From assembly GCF_023078835.1 (NCBI RefSeq), contig NZ_CP090898.1:434001-498000 (forward strand): a stretch of 64,000 nt of DNA. Direction: 5' to 3'. The position numbers were made by a program, and so were the translations under genes. The notes beneath the pieces were generated by a model. That model saw nothing but the letters and a program-made list of their open reading frames with translations. It ran no database searches and had not been told where the DNA came from. This document shows, one piece after another, positions 26,275 through 33,179 of this stretch (the stretch's first letter is position 1; each line of letters opens with the position of its first letter). The stretch is from Synechococcus sp. NB0720_010 (GTDB lineage: Bacteria > Cyanobacteriota > Cyanobacteriia > PCC-6307 > Cyanobiaceae).

Positions 26275-26427
26275 ATGAGCCTCACGCACTGCCCCCTCTG
26301 CATCGGCCTGGCCGTTCTCTCGATTGGCCGTGCCGCAGCCCATCTCAGTGGGCTATGGCTCATGCTCAGGGGACCAGACACAGCCGCATGCGCACCCTCA
26401 GCTGGGCTGACCTTGACCGGGCCCTAG
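26275..26427 (+). CDS. Possible small Cys-containing protein, 50 aa
   Basis: The ATG-TAG frame encodes MSLTHCPLCIGLAVLSIGRA, then a hydrophobic stretch (HLSGLWLMLRG) and a short tail. A CPLC motif and one weak helix are visible. It overlaps the start of the phosphoribosyltransferase by 40 bp in another frame, and the ribosome-binding site is weak (GAGCGG), so the call is tentative. Confidence 0.3.
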   Translation: MSLTHCPLCIGLAVLSIGRAAAHLSGLWLMLRGPDTAACAPSAGLTLTGP

Positions 26428-26780
26428 ACGCCACGCTGGAGAAGTTTGAGTCGTCGTCTTGGACGGGGGTCTACGGGGTTCCGCGCGGTGGACTGGTCCT
26501 GGCGGTCTGCCTGAGCCATCGCCTGGGCCTACCGCTACTGGATCAGCCAGAGGCGGGTTGCCTGGTGGTCGACGACATCTATGAAACCGGGCGCACTGTT
26601 GAGCCCTTCCGAAGCCGCACGGACATCACCACCTTGGTCTGGATCAGCAAGGTGGAACCGCAGTGGTGGAGCGCCCTCGAGGTGAACGACTCGAGCGAAT
26701 GGGTGCTCTTCCCCTGGGAGAACGCAGCAGCAGCCAGAGCCGATGAACAGCAGTACCGCGCCTCACGCTCCCATGGCTAA
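26388..26780 (+). CDS. Phosphoribosyltransferase-like protein, 130 aa
   Basis: The PRPP-binding loop is plain: CLVVDDIYETGRT at residues 58-70, with the paired aspartates Asp62-Asp63. An earlier GVYGVPRGGLVLAV segment matches the PPi loop of type I PRTases. At 130 aa it is short, lacking much of the variable hood that sets base specificity. The start MRTLSWADL matches the domain edge. It overlaps the deoxyribosyltransferase gene, suggesting a joint role in nucleoside or nucleobase salvage (inference). Confidence 0.75.
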   Translation: MRTLSWADLDRALDATLEKFESSSWTGVYGVPRGGLVLAVCLSHRLGLPLLDQPEAGCLVVDDIYETGRTVEPFRSRTDITTLVWISKVEPQWWSALEVNDSSEWVLFPWENAAAARADEQQYRASRSHG

Positions 26781-27255
26781 ACCAACCCTCTATCTGGCCT
26801 CGCCCTACGGCTTCTCGGCCCATTGGCGCTCGCGCTTGCTGCCTGACTTTGTCGAGGCCCTTGAGCAGCTAGGGATCGAGGTCTGGGAGCCGTTCACGCG
26901 AAATGGTCAGGTGGATCTCGCGCAGCCGGGCTGGGCCTGGCGCGTCGCCCAGGCGGATCTGCAGGACGTGCGTGATGCCGACGCCCTCCTCGCCATCGTC
27001 AACGGCACGCCTCCCGATGAAGGCGTGATGCTGGAACTCGGTGCCGCGATTGCCCTCGGGAAACCTGTTTTTCTTTACCGCGATGACTTCCGGCGCTGCA
27101 GCGACTCCGAGGACTATCCCCTGAATCTGATGGCCTTCAGCGGCTTGCCCCAGGAAGGCTGGCAGGACTGGCTCTATGGATCGATCGAGGAGCTCAAGGC
27201 CCCGAGTAAAGCGCTCATGCAATGGCTCAGGGGCTGGGCGTCAGGCGAGATCTGA
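26773..27255 (+). CDS. Nucleoside 2-deoxyribosyltransferase family protein, 160 aa
   Basis: The segments LYLASPYGFSAHW, WRVAQADLQDVRDADALLAIVNG, PPDEGVMLELGAAIALGKPVFLY and the C-terminal NLMAFSG are the fold and active-site pattern of this family; the Glu in VMLELG is the expected catalytic nucleophile. Such enzymes move deoxyribose between bases or hydrolyse deoxynucleosides or their monophosphates. The start MAKPTLYL fits the domain; an ATG ten codons upstream is also open. It is coupled to the upstream phosphoribosyltransferase gene. Confidence 0.82.
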   Translation: MAKPTLYLASPYGFSAHWRSRLLPDFVEALEQLGIEVWEPFTRNGQVDLAQPGWAWRVAQADLQDVRDADALLAIVNGTPPDEGVMLELGAAIALGKPVFLYRDDFRRCSDSEDYPLNLMAFSGLPQEGWQDWLYGSIEELKAPSKALMQWLRGWASGEI

Positions 27256-27447
27256 GGAAGCGCCAGCGTCTTTGGCCCTTTGGGCGGCACGCATCGCCAC
27301 CTCGACGGGGATCGTCCCGTTGGCCTCGAGTCCGCTCAGCTGCTGAACCATCTGACGCCGCTGTTCAGGGGTGAGCTTCAACAGATCGGCGAGGACATTG
27401 GGGTTGATGCGTCCCAGTCGCTCCCGAGCCAGCCCATCCATCAGCAC
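27241..27447 (-). CDS. Small helical hypothetical protein, 68 aa
   Basis: The product is highly helical: RINPNVLADLLKLTPEQRRQMVQQL and a second helix IPVEVAMRAAQRAKDA. It has no membrane segment. The GTG start could be replaced by an ATG two codons in. It overlaps the end of the deoxyribosyltransferase gene by 15 bp on the opposite strand. No family is recognised, although the composition and codon pattern look coding. Confidence 0.55.
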   Translation of the reverse strand: MLMDGLARERLGRINPNVLADLLKLTPEQRRQMVQQLSGLEANGTIPVEVAMRAAQRAKDAGASSDLA

Positions 27448-27484
27448 CGTTCAATCCAGGCATGCCCTCCTAAGCGAAAGACCA

Positions 27485-27503
27485 AAAAAGCGAACAGCTT
27501 TTT
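27485..27503. other. AT-stem hairpin between divergent small genes
   Basis: AAAAAGC-GAACA-GCTTTTT forms a 7-bp stem with a five-base loop and T-runs on both strands. It lies between a minus-strand start (27447) and a plus-strand start (27539). Its shape is like a weak bidirectional terminator, which is odd in a divergent promoter region; it may instead be a protein-binding site. Confidence 0.35.
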
Positions 27504-27538
27504 CGGCACGCGTCAGCTCACCCAAACAGAGCGCGACA

Positions 27539-27676
27539 ATGCGGCCCATGAACAACCACCGACCCCTCTCGGCTCTGTTTTTGGCCCTGGTCCTCGCCGT
27601 GGTGCCCCTCTCAGCGGCCCTGTTGATCCACGGACACGCGAATTTTCAAGCCGTCTTCAGCAATGCTTTCGGATAA
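27539..27676 (+). CDS. Small single-helix membrane protein, 45 aa
   Basis: The frame has two close ATGs (27539 and 27548). The product has a basic N-terminus (NNHRP), one hydrophobic helix (LSALFLALVLAVVPLSAALL) and a short lumenal or periplasmic tail (IHGHANFQAVFSNAFG). It resembles an uncleaved signal-anchor microprotein. No known photosystem subunit is matched. Confidence 0.45.
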   Translation: MRPMNNHRPLSALFLALVLAVVPLSAALLIHGHANFQAVFSNAFG

Positions 27677-27743
27677 GAACTTTTGGGTTTGAGTCCACCC
27701 GCGAAATCCCTAGCTACCGCCTGAATAGAGACGGTGGCGCCCA

Positions 27744-27914
27744 ATGTTCTTTTACGAGCTGAACGTCACGCTCCCCCAGCGCATCCTGAGGGTTCCACTG
27801 CAGGCAGAGACCCAAGAGCAGGCTTGGCATCTCAGCCGCGACCTCTTCCCTGATCACGACCTGAAGTTGGTGCCTCGGCAGCGGAAGTGTGACCCTGAGT
27901 TCTGGGCGATCTAG
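27744..27914 (+). CDS. Small soluble hypothetical protein, 56 aa
   Basis: The ATG-TAG frame encodes MFFYELNVTLPQRILRVPL, then a helix (ETQEQAWHLSRDLF) and a basic end (KLVPRQRKCDPEFWAI). The strand-helix-strand look is protein-like. It lies 67 bp after the 45-aa membrane protein in the same direction. No family is recognised. Confidence 0.45.
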   Translation: MFFYELNVTLPQRILRVPLQAETQEQAWHLSRDLFPDHDLKLVPRQRKCDPEFWAI

Positions 27915-27925
27915 GGGGCGTCCGA

Positions 27926-28006
27926 TCAGGACTTCTCGAGACGACGCACGATTAAAGCCATCGCACCCAAGGAGCCAGCCAAGGCAATCAGCAACGCAAT
28001 CGTCAT
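27926..28006 (-). CDS. Candidate 26-aa membrane microprotein
   Basis: The ATG-TGA frame encodes one hydrophobic helix (starting MTIALLIALAGSLGAMAL) ending in a basic VRRLEKS tail. The pattern is that of the smallest photosynthetic-complex subunits such as PetL or PsaM, but I do not recognise it as any of them. Its ATG overlaps the ATG of the divergent GGCT gene at a CATG palindrome, and no ribosome-binding site is obvious. It needs expression evidence. Confidence 0.3.
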   Translation of the reverse strand: MTIALLIALAGSLGAMALIVRRLEKS

Positions 28007-28445
28007 GGGTGGGACCAACGGGGCTCCTGATTATGTCGGCCTGGTGTTCGTCTACGGGACGCTGAAGCGTGGCGAGCGCTCCCATGGCCTTCTGGGCGAT
28101 GCCGCGTTCGAAGGAACGGCGCTCCTCAGTGGTCTGGAGCTCTACAACCTTGGGCCCTTCCCGATGGCGATCTGCAATCCCCAGGCCAGTCGCCCCATCA
28201 GCGGTGAGCTCTACAGCATCACGGCCCAGGAACTGCAGGCGCTGGATCGATTCGAGGGAGCACCCCGGCTCTACCGGCGGGAGCTGCGCCGCCTGACCGA
28301 TGGTCGCGAGGCCTGGGTCTATCTCGGCAAGCCGCGGCAGGTGCGATTCGCTCCAGTCCTGAGCAACGGTTGCTGGAGCGGATCAAATCACAACCAACCG
28401 ACGCCTCTGTCTGCAGCTTCTACGCTCAGGCCGGTTTCCAGCTGA
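28005..28445 (+). CDS. Gamma-glutamylcyclotransferase-like (AIG2/GGCT fold) protein
   Basis: The fold signature VFVYGTLKRGERSHGLL is at residues 15-31, followed by YNLGPFPMAI, ISGELYSITAQELQALDRFEG with the candidate catalytic Glu, and YRRELRRLTDG. GGCT-fold enzymes release 5-oxoproline from gamma-glutamyl peptides. The last 30 residues are unlike the family and may be a lineage-specific tail. The ATG at 28005 is shared back-to-back with the minus-strand microprotein; a GTG at codon 15 is an alternative start. It lies 3 bp upstream of a glutathione S-transferase gene. Confidence 0.8.
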   Translation: MGGTNGAPDYVGLVFVYGTLKRGERSHGLLGDAAFEGTALLSGLELYNLGPFPMAICNPQASRPISGELYSITAQELQALDRFEGAPRLYRRELRRLTDGREAWVYLGKPRQVRFAPVLSNGCWSGSNHNQPTPLSAASTLRPVSS

Positions 28446-28448
28446 TCC

Positions 28449-29027
28449 ATGGCCCTCACCCTGTTCGGCGGCGCCCGCAGCCGCGCCTCCATGCCGCGCT
28501 GGTACATGGAAGAACGGGGAATCCCCTACACCTGGCAGCTCCTGGACATGGAGGCCGGGGAGCACCGCCAAGAGCCCTTCACAGCCATCAACCCCTTCGC
28601 CAAGGTGCCGGCGCTGGTGGATGAGGATCCCAGCCTGCCCGGCGGGCGACTGCAGCTATTTGAAAGTGGCGCAATCCTCCTCTATCTAGCGGAGCGTTTT
28701 GGGGGCGAATGCCAGACCGCCGCGGAGCGGGGCCTGGCTCAGCAGTGGGTGCTCTTTGCCAACGCCACCCTGGCCACGGCCCTGTTTGTCCCCTCCAACC
28801 GGGAGCGGGAGTTCCCCCGGCTGATGGAAGTGCTCGATCGCAAGCTCGCTAGCGGTCCCCTGATGGGCGGCGACTGGGGCGTCGCCGATTGCGCCGTGAA
28901 CGCCTACCTGGCCTACCTGCCGATCTTCTTCCCACAGATTGATCTGAGCCCCTACCCGCAGGTTCAAGCCACGATTGCCGCGACCCAACAACGGGCGGCC
29001 TACCAACGGGTCATGGGCCAGCGTTGA
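28449..29027 (+). CDS. Glutathione S-transferase family protein
   Basis: The N-terminal thioredoxin-like domain reads ARSRASMPRWYMEERGIPYTW, then INPFAKVPALVDEDPSL with the cis-Pro, and FESGAILLYLAERFGG; the C-terminal helical domain includes GVADCAVNAYLAYLPIF. The 192 aa are typical. It sits between a gamma-glutamylcyclotransferase and PdeM, overlapping the latter by 4 bp (TTGA). Glutathione turnover next to conjugation is a plausible pairing, while the link to PdeM may be only positional. Confidence 0.88.
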   Translation: MALTLFGGARSRASMPRWYMEERGIPYTWQLLDMEAGEHRQEPFTAINPFAKVPALVDEDPSLPGGRLQLFESGAILLYLAERFGGECQTAAERGLAQQWVLFANATLATALFVPSNREREFPRLMEVLDRKLASGPLMGGDWGVADCAVNAYLAYLPIFFPQIDLSPYPQVQATIAATQQRAAYQRVMGQR

Positions 29028-29674
29028 GCTCCAACGAAACCCTGACCTGGGGCAATAGCCGCCTGGAGTTGCTGCCCCAACGGGCCGCCTGGGATCCAGA
29101 GCTCCAGGTCCTGCTGCTGGCCGATCTCCATCTCGGCAAGGCCGAGAGCTTTCAGGCGCAGGGGATCCCCTTGCCCAGCGATGGGGATCAGGGGAATCTC
29201 AATCGGCTGCTGGAGCTCACGGCCTCGCTTCACCCGCAGCAGGTGCTGGTCCTCGGGGACCTGATCCATAGCCAGCTGGGACTGACCCCTGAACTCCAGG
29301 AGAAGCTCGCAGCTCTTCCCGAACTGATGGGGTGCGAGCTGGTCCTGGTCGGAGGGAATCACGATCGCGGCGCCGTCTTTCCCTCGCTGCAGGCCCAACC
29401 ATCCCTGCAACGAGGCGCCTGGTGGCTGAGCCACGAACCGGAGACGCCTCCGGAGCCTGAGCTGCTCAACATCTGCGGCCACGTGCACCCCGTGGCGGTC
29501 CTCGGACAAGGCTCTGATCGGCTGCGGTTGCCCTGTTTTGGCTTGGATTTCAGCCAGCAACGCCTGCTGCTGCCCGCCTTCGGCGAACTCACGGGCGGCC
29601 ATCCAGCTCCACTGAAGATGCAGCGCTGGGTCATTGCCGAAGACCGGGTTCTGAAACTGCCGGGCGCGAACTAA
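29024..29674 (+). CDS. pdeM: PdeM-like ligase-associated DNA endonuclease
   Basis: This metallophosphoesterase has ADLHLGK (Asp34, His36), LGDLIHS (Asp78), GGNHDRG (Asn111, His112) and CGHVHPV (His152, His154). The layout and 216-aa length match the Mn-dependent endonuclease of the ligase-associated DNA damage response set (TIGR04123-like), shown for the Pseudomonas putida homologue to incise single-stranded DNA. Translation must start at TTG within the 4-bp GST overlap. It is 4.3 kb from the exonuclease-ligase-helicase operon. Confidence 0.87.
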   Translation: MSSNETLTWGNSRLELLPQRAAWDPELQVLLLADLHLGKAESFQAQGIPLPSDGDQGNLNRLLELTASLHPQQVLVLGDLIHSQLGLTPELQEKLAALPELMGCELVLVGGNHDRGAVFPSLQAQPSLQRGAWWLSHEPETPPEPELLNICGHVHPVAVLGQGSDRLRLPCFGLDFSQQRLLLPAFGELTGGHPAPLKMQRWVIAEDRVLKLPGAN

Positions 29675-29796
29675 GCGGTCCCTAGATTGCTGATCTCTGG
29701 TCCCTTCATCTGGACACCGCTTCAGCGCCACCGACGAAACAGAAGCGCCCCCATTGGCGACGCAAGCGCTGGATCCCCCTTTGGCTTCCAGCCGGT

Positions 29797-31122
29797 GTGT
29801 TTGCGTTTTTTGTCGCCATCGCGCCGCCCTTGCCCGAGGGCGAGCCGGCCAGAACGGGTTCCTCACGCTTGAGTGCGGTCGGCGGCCAGGCCGAACCCTT
29901 CCGCTACCTGCCCGACCAGGACGTCTACGCCCTCGACTTCGACCCGCGCAAGGTCCGCATTGATCTGCTCGAGGGCTGGGACCGGGAGCAGGACGCCTAC
30001 AACGACTCCTCCGCCCTGGCCTACGTCTCCGGGCCGATGTACGAGCGGCATGTCAACAGCCTGGGCCGGGAGATCACGGTTCCGCTAGGGGACCTGAAGT
30101 TGGGAGATCAGGTCTGGAGAGGCCGAAACCGAACCGCCGCCCGCCAACGGGCCTTTGTGGGGATTCGCCACGACGGCGGTGCTGATTTCGGCTTTGGCGA
30201 ACTCACATCCGAGCGGGCCGCTCAGTACGACACCTTCATCGGTGGACTGCACAGCCTCTACAACGATCTTCTGGATCCCCCGCCTGAATACCGCGGCGCC
30301 TACAGCGTTTCGATGGGGCAGCAAATCCGCTATTACCTGCCGCGGATTCGGATGGTCATCGGCCTGCGCAGCGATGGTCGCCTCGAGGTGCTCATGAGCC
30401 GCGATGGCCTGACCCTCGAGCAAACCAAAAGCCTGGCCCGCCAGCGCGGTTTCAAGGCGGCCTACCTGCCCGATCACGCCTCCAAAAGCCGCCTGATCAT
30501 TCCAGGGGTCAAAGGATTCACCGAAGCCGATGCGAACTGGATCAGCGGTGGAGCCACCAGCTTTGTCCACGTCCCCTACCTGCTGCGACTGAGCCCCCGC
30601 GCCATCCCCCTGCGGGGCAATCTGCTGGCCAGCCTCACGCCGCGCCTGGGACAACGGGATTGCAGCAACCCGCTGCAATGCGGCCAGAGCTTCGGTGCGC
30701 AGCTGGCCGACCGCGCCCTCGCCGGGCTGAACCGCCTGATGGAACAGGGGGTCGAGCCGGTGGCGCGCTTGATCTGGTCGCCCGCACCCCTGGCCAAACC
30801 GCCCGGCAGCGCCAAGCGCGCGCCGCTGCGTGAACCGCCGATCACGGCCGATCCCCTAGCCCTCAGGGAACTTCAGGAGAGCGCAGCCAACAGCACGCTC
30901 GAGAAAGAACTCACGCCTGAAGCCCCCGACCTACCGCCACCCCTGGTGCTGCTGGATGGGCAGCCCTTGCCCCAGGAACCGGAGTTCTTAAACGGGGATG
31001 CCGATGCCCTCGCGCCTGCTGAAGTGATGCCCCCGGGGGACTTCCCCCTCGGGGCACCAACTCCACCGCCGCTGCTCCCCCCTCGGCCGCTGCCACCGGT
31101 GCTGGCGCCGCCGCCGCTCTAG
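29797..31122 (+). CDS. Exported hypothetical protein with a proline-rich tail, 441 aa or longer
   Basis: From the GTG at 29797 the product starts with a hydrophobic stretch (FAFFVAIAPPLP), but the open frame runs 37 codons upstream and there encodes a basic, Trp-rich segment (KQKRPHWRRKRWIPLWLPAG) that makes a better signal anchor. No ATG, GTG or TTG is present in that extension. The mature part contains RMVIGLRSDGRLEVLMSRDG and KAAYLPDHASKSRLIIPG, resembling phosphodiester glycosidase-like proteins only loosely. The last 100 residues are Pro/Leu-rich (repeated PPPL and PLPP). Confidence 0.75.
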   Translation: MFAFFVAIAPPLPEGEPARTGSSRLSAVGGQAEPFRYLPDQDVYALDFDPRKVRIDLLEGWDREQDAYNDSSALAYVSGPMYERHVNSLGREITVPLGDLKLGDQVWRGRNRTAARQRAFVGIRHDGGADFGFGELTSERAAQYDTFIGGLHSLYNDLLDPPPEYRGAYSVSMGQQIRYYLPRIRMVIGLRSDGRLEVLMSRDGLTLEQTKSLARQRGFKAAYLPDHASKSRLIIPGVKGFTEADANWISGGATSFVHVPYLLRLSPRAIPLRGNLLASLTPRLGQRDCSNPLQCGQSFGAQLADRALAGLNRLMEQGVEPVARLIWSPAPLAKPPGSAKRAPLREPPITADPLALRELQESAANSTLEKELTPEAPDLPPPLVLLDGQPLPQEPEFLNGDADALAPAEVMPPGDFPLGAPTPPPLLPPRPLPPVLAPPPL

Positions 31123-31125
31123 GGA

Positions 31126-31590
31126 TCAGGCCGAGGCCAACGCCCGCACGACATCGCCTCGGGTCAAGACCCCGACCGGGCGCCGCTGCTCATCGAGCAC
31201 AAACAGCCGCTGCGTGCCCTTTTCATGCAGCAAGCGGGCCGCCTCCGGCAGCAGGGTGTCGCCACTGCAGGTGTGGGGGGCCTGGCTCATCACCTCGCCA
31301 ACGCTGTTGCCGAGCACCTGATGCACCTGCTTGTCCCACTGCAGCGGGTTGCGCAGATAGATCACGGCGTCGAGGAGCATCACGTAAGGGCCGGCATCAA
31401 AGCCGCTCTCACGCACCATCAGGTCCTGCTCGGTCAGCTCGCCCACCAGCGCCCCGGCGGCATCCACGACGGGCAGACCACTGATGTGGTGATCGCTCAT
31501 CACCTGCACCGCGTTCTGGAGGGGCGTCTCGCGACCAACGCTGCGAATGGGCGTGGTCATCACTTCGGAGACCCGGCGTTCAACGACCAT
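31126..31590 (-). CDS. CBS-pair domain protein
   Basis: Two CBS repeats span about residues 7-60 (VSEVMTTPIRSVGRETPL...SGLPVVDAAGALVGELTEQDL) and 95-150 (VGEVMSQAPHTC...LFVLDEQRRPVGVLTRGDVVRAL). They are joined by an insert containing VIYLRNPLQWDKQVHQVLG. CBS pairs bind adenosine nucleotides and regulate partner proteins; this arrangement recalls plant plastid CBSX proteins, a tentative comparison. It is convergent with the preceding gene and divergent from the phosphatidyltransferase gene. Confidence 0.88.
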   Translation of the reverse strand: MVVERRVSEVMTTPIRSVGRETPLQNAVQVMSDHHISGLPVVDAAGALVGELTEQDLMVRESGFDAGPYVMLLDAVIYLRNPLQWDKQVHQVLGNSVGEVMSQAPHTCSGDTLLPEAARLLHEKGTQRLFVLDEQRRPVGVLTRGDVVRALASA

Positions 31591-31666
31591 GACTGCGCTG
31601 CGGATGCCGTCATTGTGGCCGCTCCGTCAGGCGGAAGAATGAACCGCAACGCTTGGTCGGAAAGCC

Positions 31667-32203
31667 ATGCCGAACTCCAGCCTTAGCCGGCAGCTTGCCG
31701 ATGGCCTGACCATCGCCCGCGCCGTCATCGGTCTGCCCCTGATCCTGGCGCTGGTCCAGGGCAACGGCTGGTTGGCCTGGTGGTTGCTGCTGCTCGGGGG
31801 CCTCAGCGATGCCGCCGACGGCTGGCTGGCCAGACGCGCCGGGGGCGGCTCGGTCTGGGGGGCCCGTCTGGACCCACTCACCGACAAGATCCTGATCCTG
31901 GCCCCCCTGCTCTGGCTTGGCGCTGCAGGCTCCCTGCCGCTCTGGGCGATCTGGCTCCTGCTCGCCCGTGAACTGCTGATCTCCGGCTGGCGCGCTGAGC
32001 AAGGGAGCGGAGGACCTGCCTCCTGGGGAGGCAAGGCCAAAACCATCCTTCAATTCGCCGCCCTCTTACTGCTGCTCTGGCCCGGTGGGGGAGCAGCCCC
32101 GCTCCAGTTGTTGGGTTTCTGGTTGTTCTGGCCCTCCCTGGCGCTGGCCCTGAGCTCAGCCTGGGGCTACATCACAGCGCCAGCAGCTGATCGTCGGAGC
32201 TGA
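31667..32203 (+). CDS. CDP-alcohol phosphatidyltransferase family membrane protein
   Basis: The full family motif D-x2-DG-x2-AR-x8-G-x3-D-x3-D is present at Asp48, Asp51, Gly52, Ala55, Arg56, Gly65, Asp69 and Asp73. About five membrane helices surround it. The family includes PgsA, which makes phosphatidylglycerol phosphate, a precursor of an essential thylakoid lipid; this 178-aa protein could be PgsA or a paralog. Its 3' end overlaps the convergent epimerase gene by 32 bp. Confidence 0.85.
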   Translation: MPNSSLSRQLADGLTIARAVIGLPLILALVQGNGWLAWWLLLLGGLSDAADGWLARRAGGGSVWGARLDPLTDKILILAPLLWLGAAGSLPLWAIWLLLARELLISGWRAEQGSGGPASWGGKAKTILQFAALLLLLWPGGGAAPLQLLGFWLFWPSLALALSSAWGYITAPAADRRS

Positions 32204-33092
32204 AATCAGGGCTGGTGGGCATCCGCTTGGCGTAGTCGTTGCTGTAGCTGTCTGCGAGGGAGCGCTCGACGTCGTACTGGGGTGTCCAGGCCAGCTCGCG
32301 CTGGACCCGATGGATATCGGTCAGGAAATGGGCCATCCGCAGGGGGAAGGCCTTGCGGGCCTTTTTGTCCAGACTGCTGGGATCAAAGCTGCGGATCTCA
32401 ACGGAGGCCGGATCCTTGCCGCACGCACGCGCGGCCGCCTCCACCAGACCGCGGAAGCTGATGCCCTGAACACTCGAGCAGTTGTAGATCCGATTTGCTG
32501 CGGCATCGACGCCAATGCTCAGGGCCATCGCCGTGGCGAGGTCGTTGACATGGCCCAACTGGGTGATCGTGCTGCCGTCGCCGGGAAGGGGCACCGGACG
32601 GCCATGGACGATCCGATCGAAGAACCAGCTCTCGACTGGGTTGTAATTGCCCGCACCAACGATGTAGGTGGGCCGGAAGCTGGTGAAGGGGATCTTCTCG
32701 GCCGTCAGCCAGGCCTCGGTGTCGAGCTTGCCGCTGTGACGGCTCTGGGGATCGGTCGGGGAGTTCTCGGTCAAGGGCCAGAGGGCACTGTCCGCATAGA
32801 CACCGGCGGAGCTGACGTAGACGAAGCGATGGCTCGGGGCCCCCGTCACCTCCACAACCGAGCGGCTGTCCGCCACGGTGCGGCCGGAACTATCGACGAT
32901 CACATCAAATTGACGACCGGCCAGAGCCGATAGGCCCTCAGCCGTACCGCGGTCGCCACAGAGGTGCTCGACGCCAGCGGGAACCGGGTTCTTGCCGCGG
33001 GTGAACAGGGTGAGTGCATGGCCCGCGTCCTGAAGCTGTTGCACCAGGGGACGGCCCACAAAACGGGTTCCGCCCATCACCAGGATCTTCAT
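32172..33092 (-). CDS. NAD-dependent epimerase/dehydratase family protein, CSP41-like
   Basis: The N-terminal Rossmann loop MKILVMGGTRFVGRPL is followed by VIVDSSGRTV, FVYVSSAGVYADS, TSFRPTYIVGAGNYNP and a C-terminal LTDIHRVQRELAW. The usual YxxxK pair is not evident, as in the plant chloroplast stem-loop binding proteins (CSP41), which are RNA-associated relatives. I chose the Met at the Rossmann loop (306 aa). It is divergent from coq4. Confidence 0.82.
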   Translation of the reverse strand: MKILVMGGTRFVGRPLVQQLQDAGHALTLFTRGKNPVPAGVEHLCGDRGTAEGLSALAGRQFDVIVDSSGRTVADSRSVVEVTGAPSHRFVYVSSAGVYADSALWPLTENSPTDPQSRHSGKLDTEAWLTAEKIPFTSFRPTYIVGAGNYNPVESWFFDRIVHGRPVPLPGDGSTITQLGHVNDLATAMALSIGVDAAANRIYNCSSVQGISFRGLVEAAARACGKDPASVEIRSFDPSSLDKKARKAFPLRMAHFLTDIHRVQRELAWTPQYDVERSLADSYSNDYAKRMPTSPDFSSDDQLLAL

Positions 33093-33179
33093 CGCAGCAG
33101 CCCACAGGTCTGACCATTCAAAACGCTGGGCACGTCCTTGAAGCCCTCTGCAAACTGAGGGTTCTGACGGGCAAAGGCC

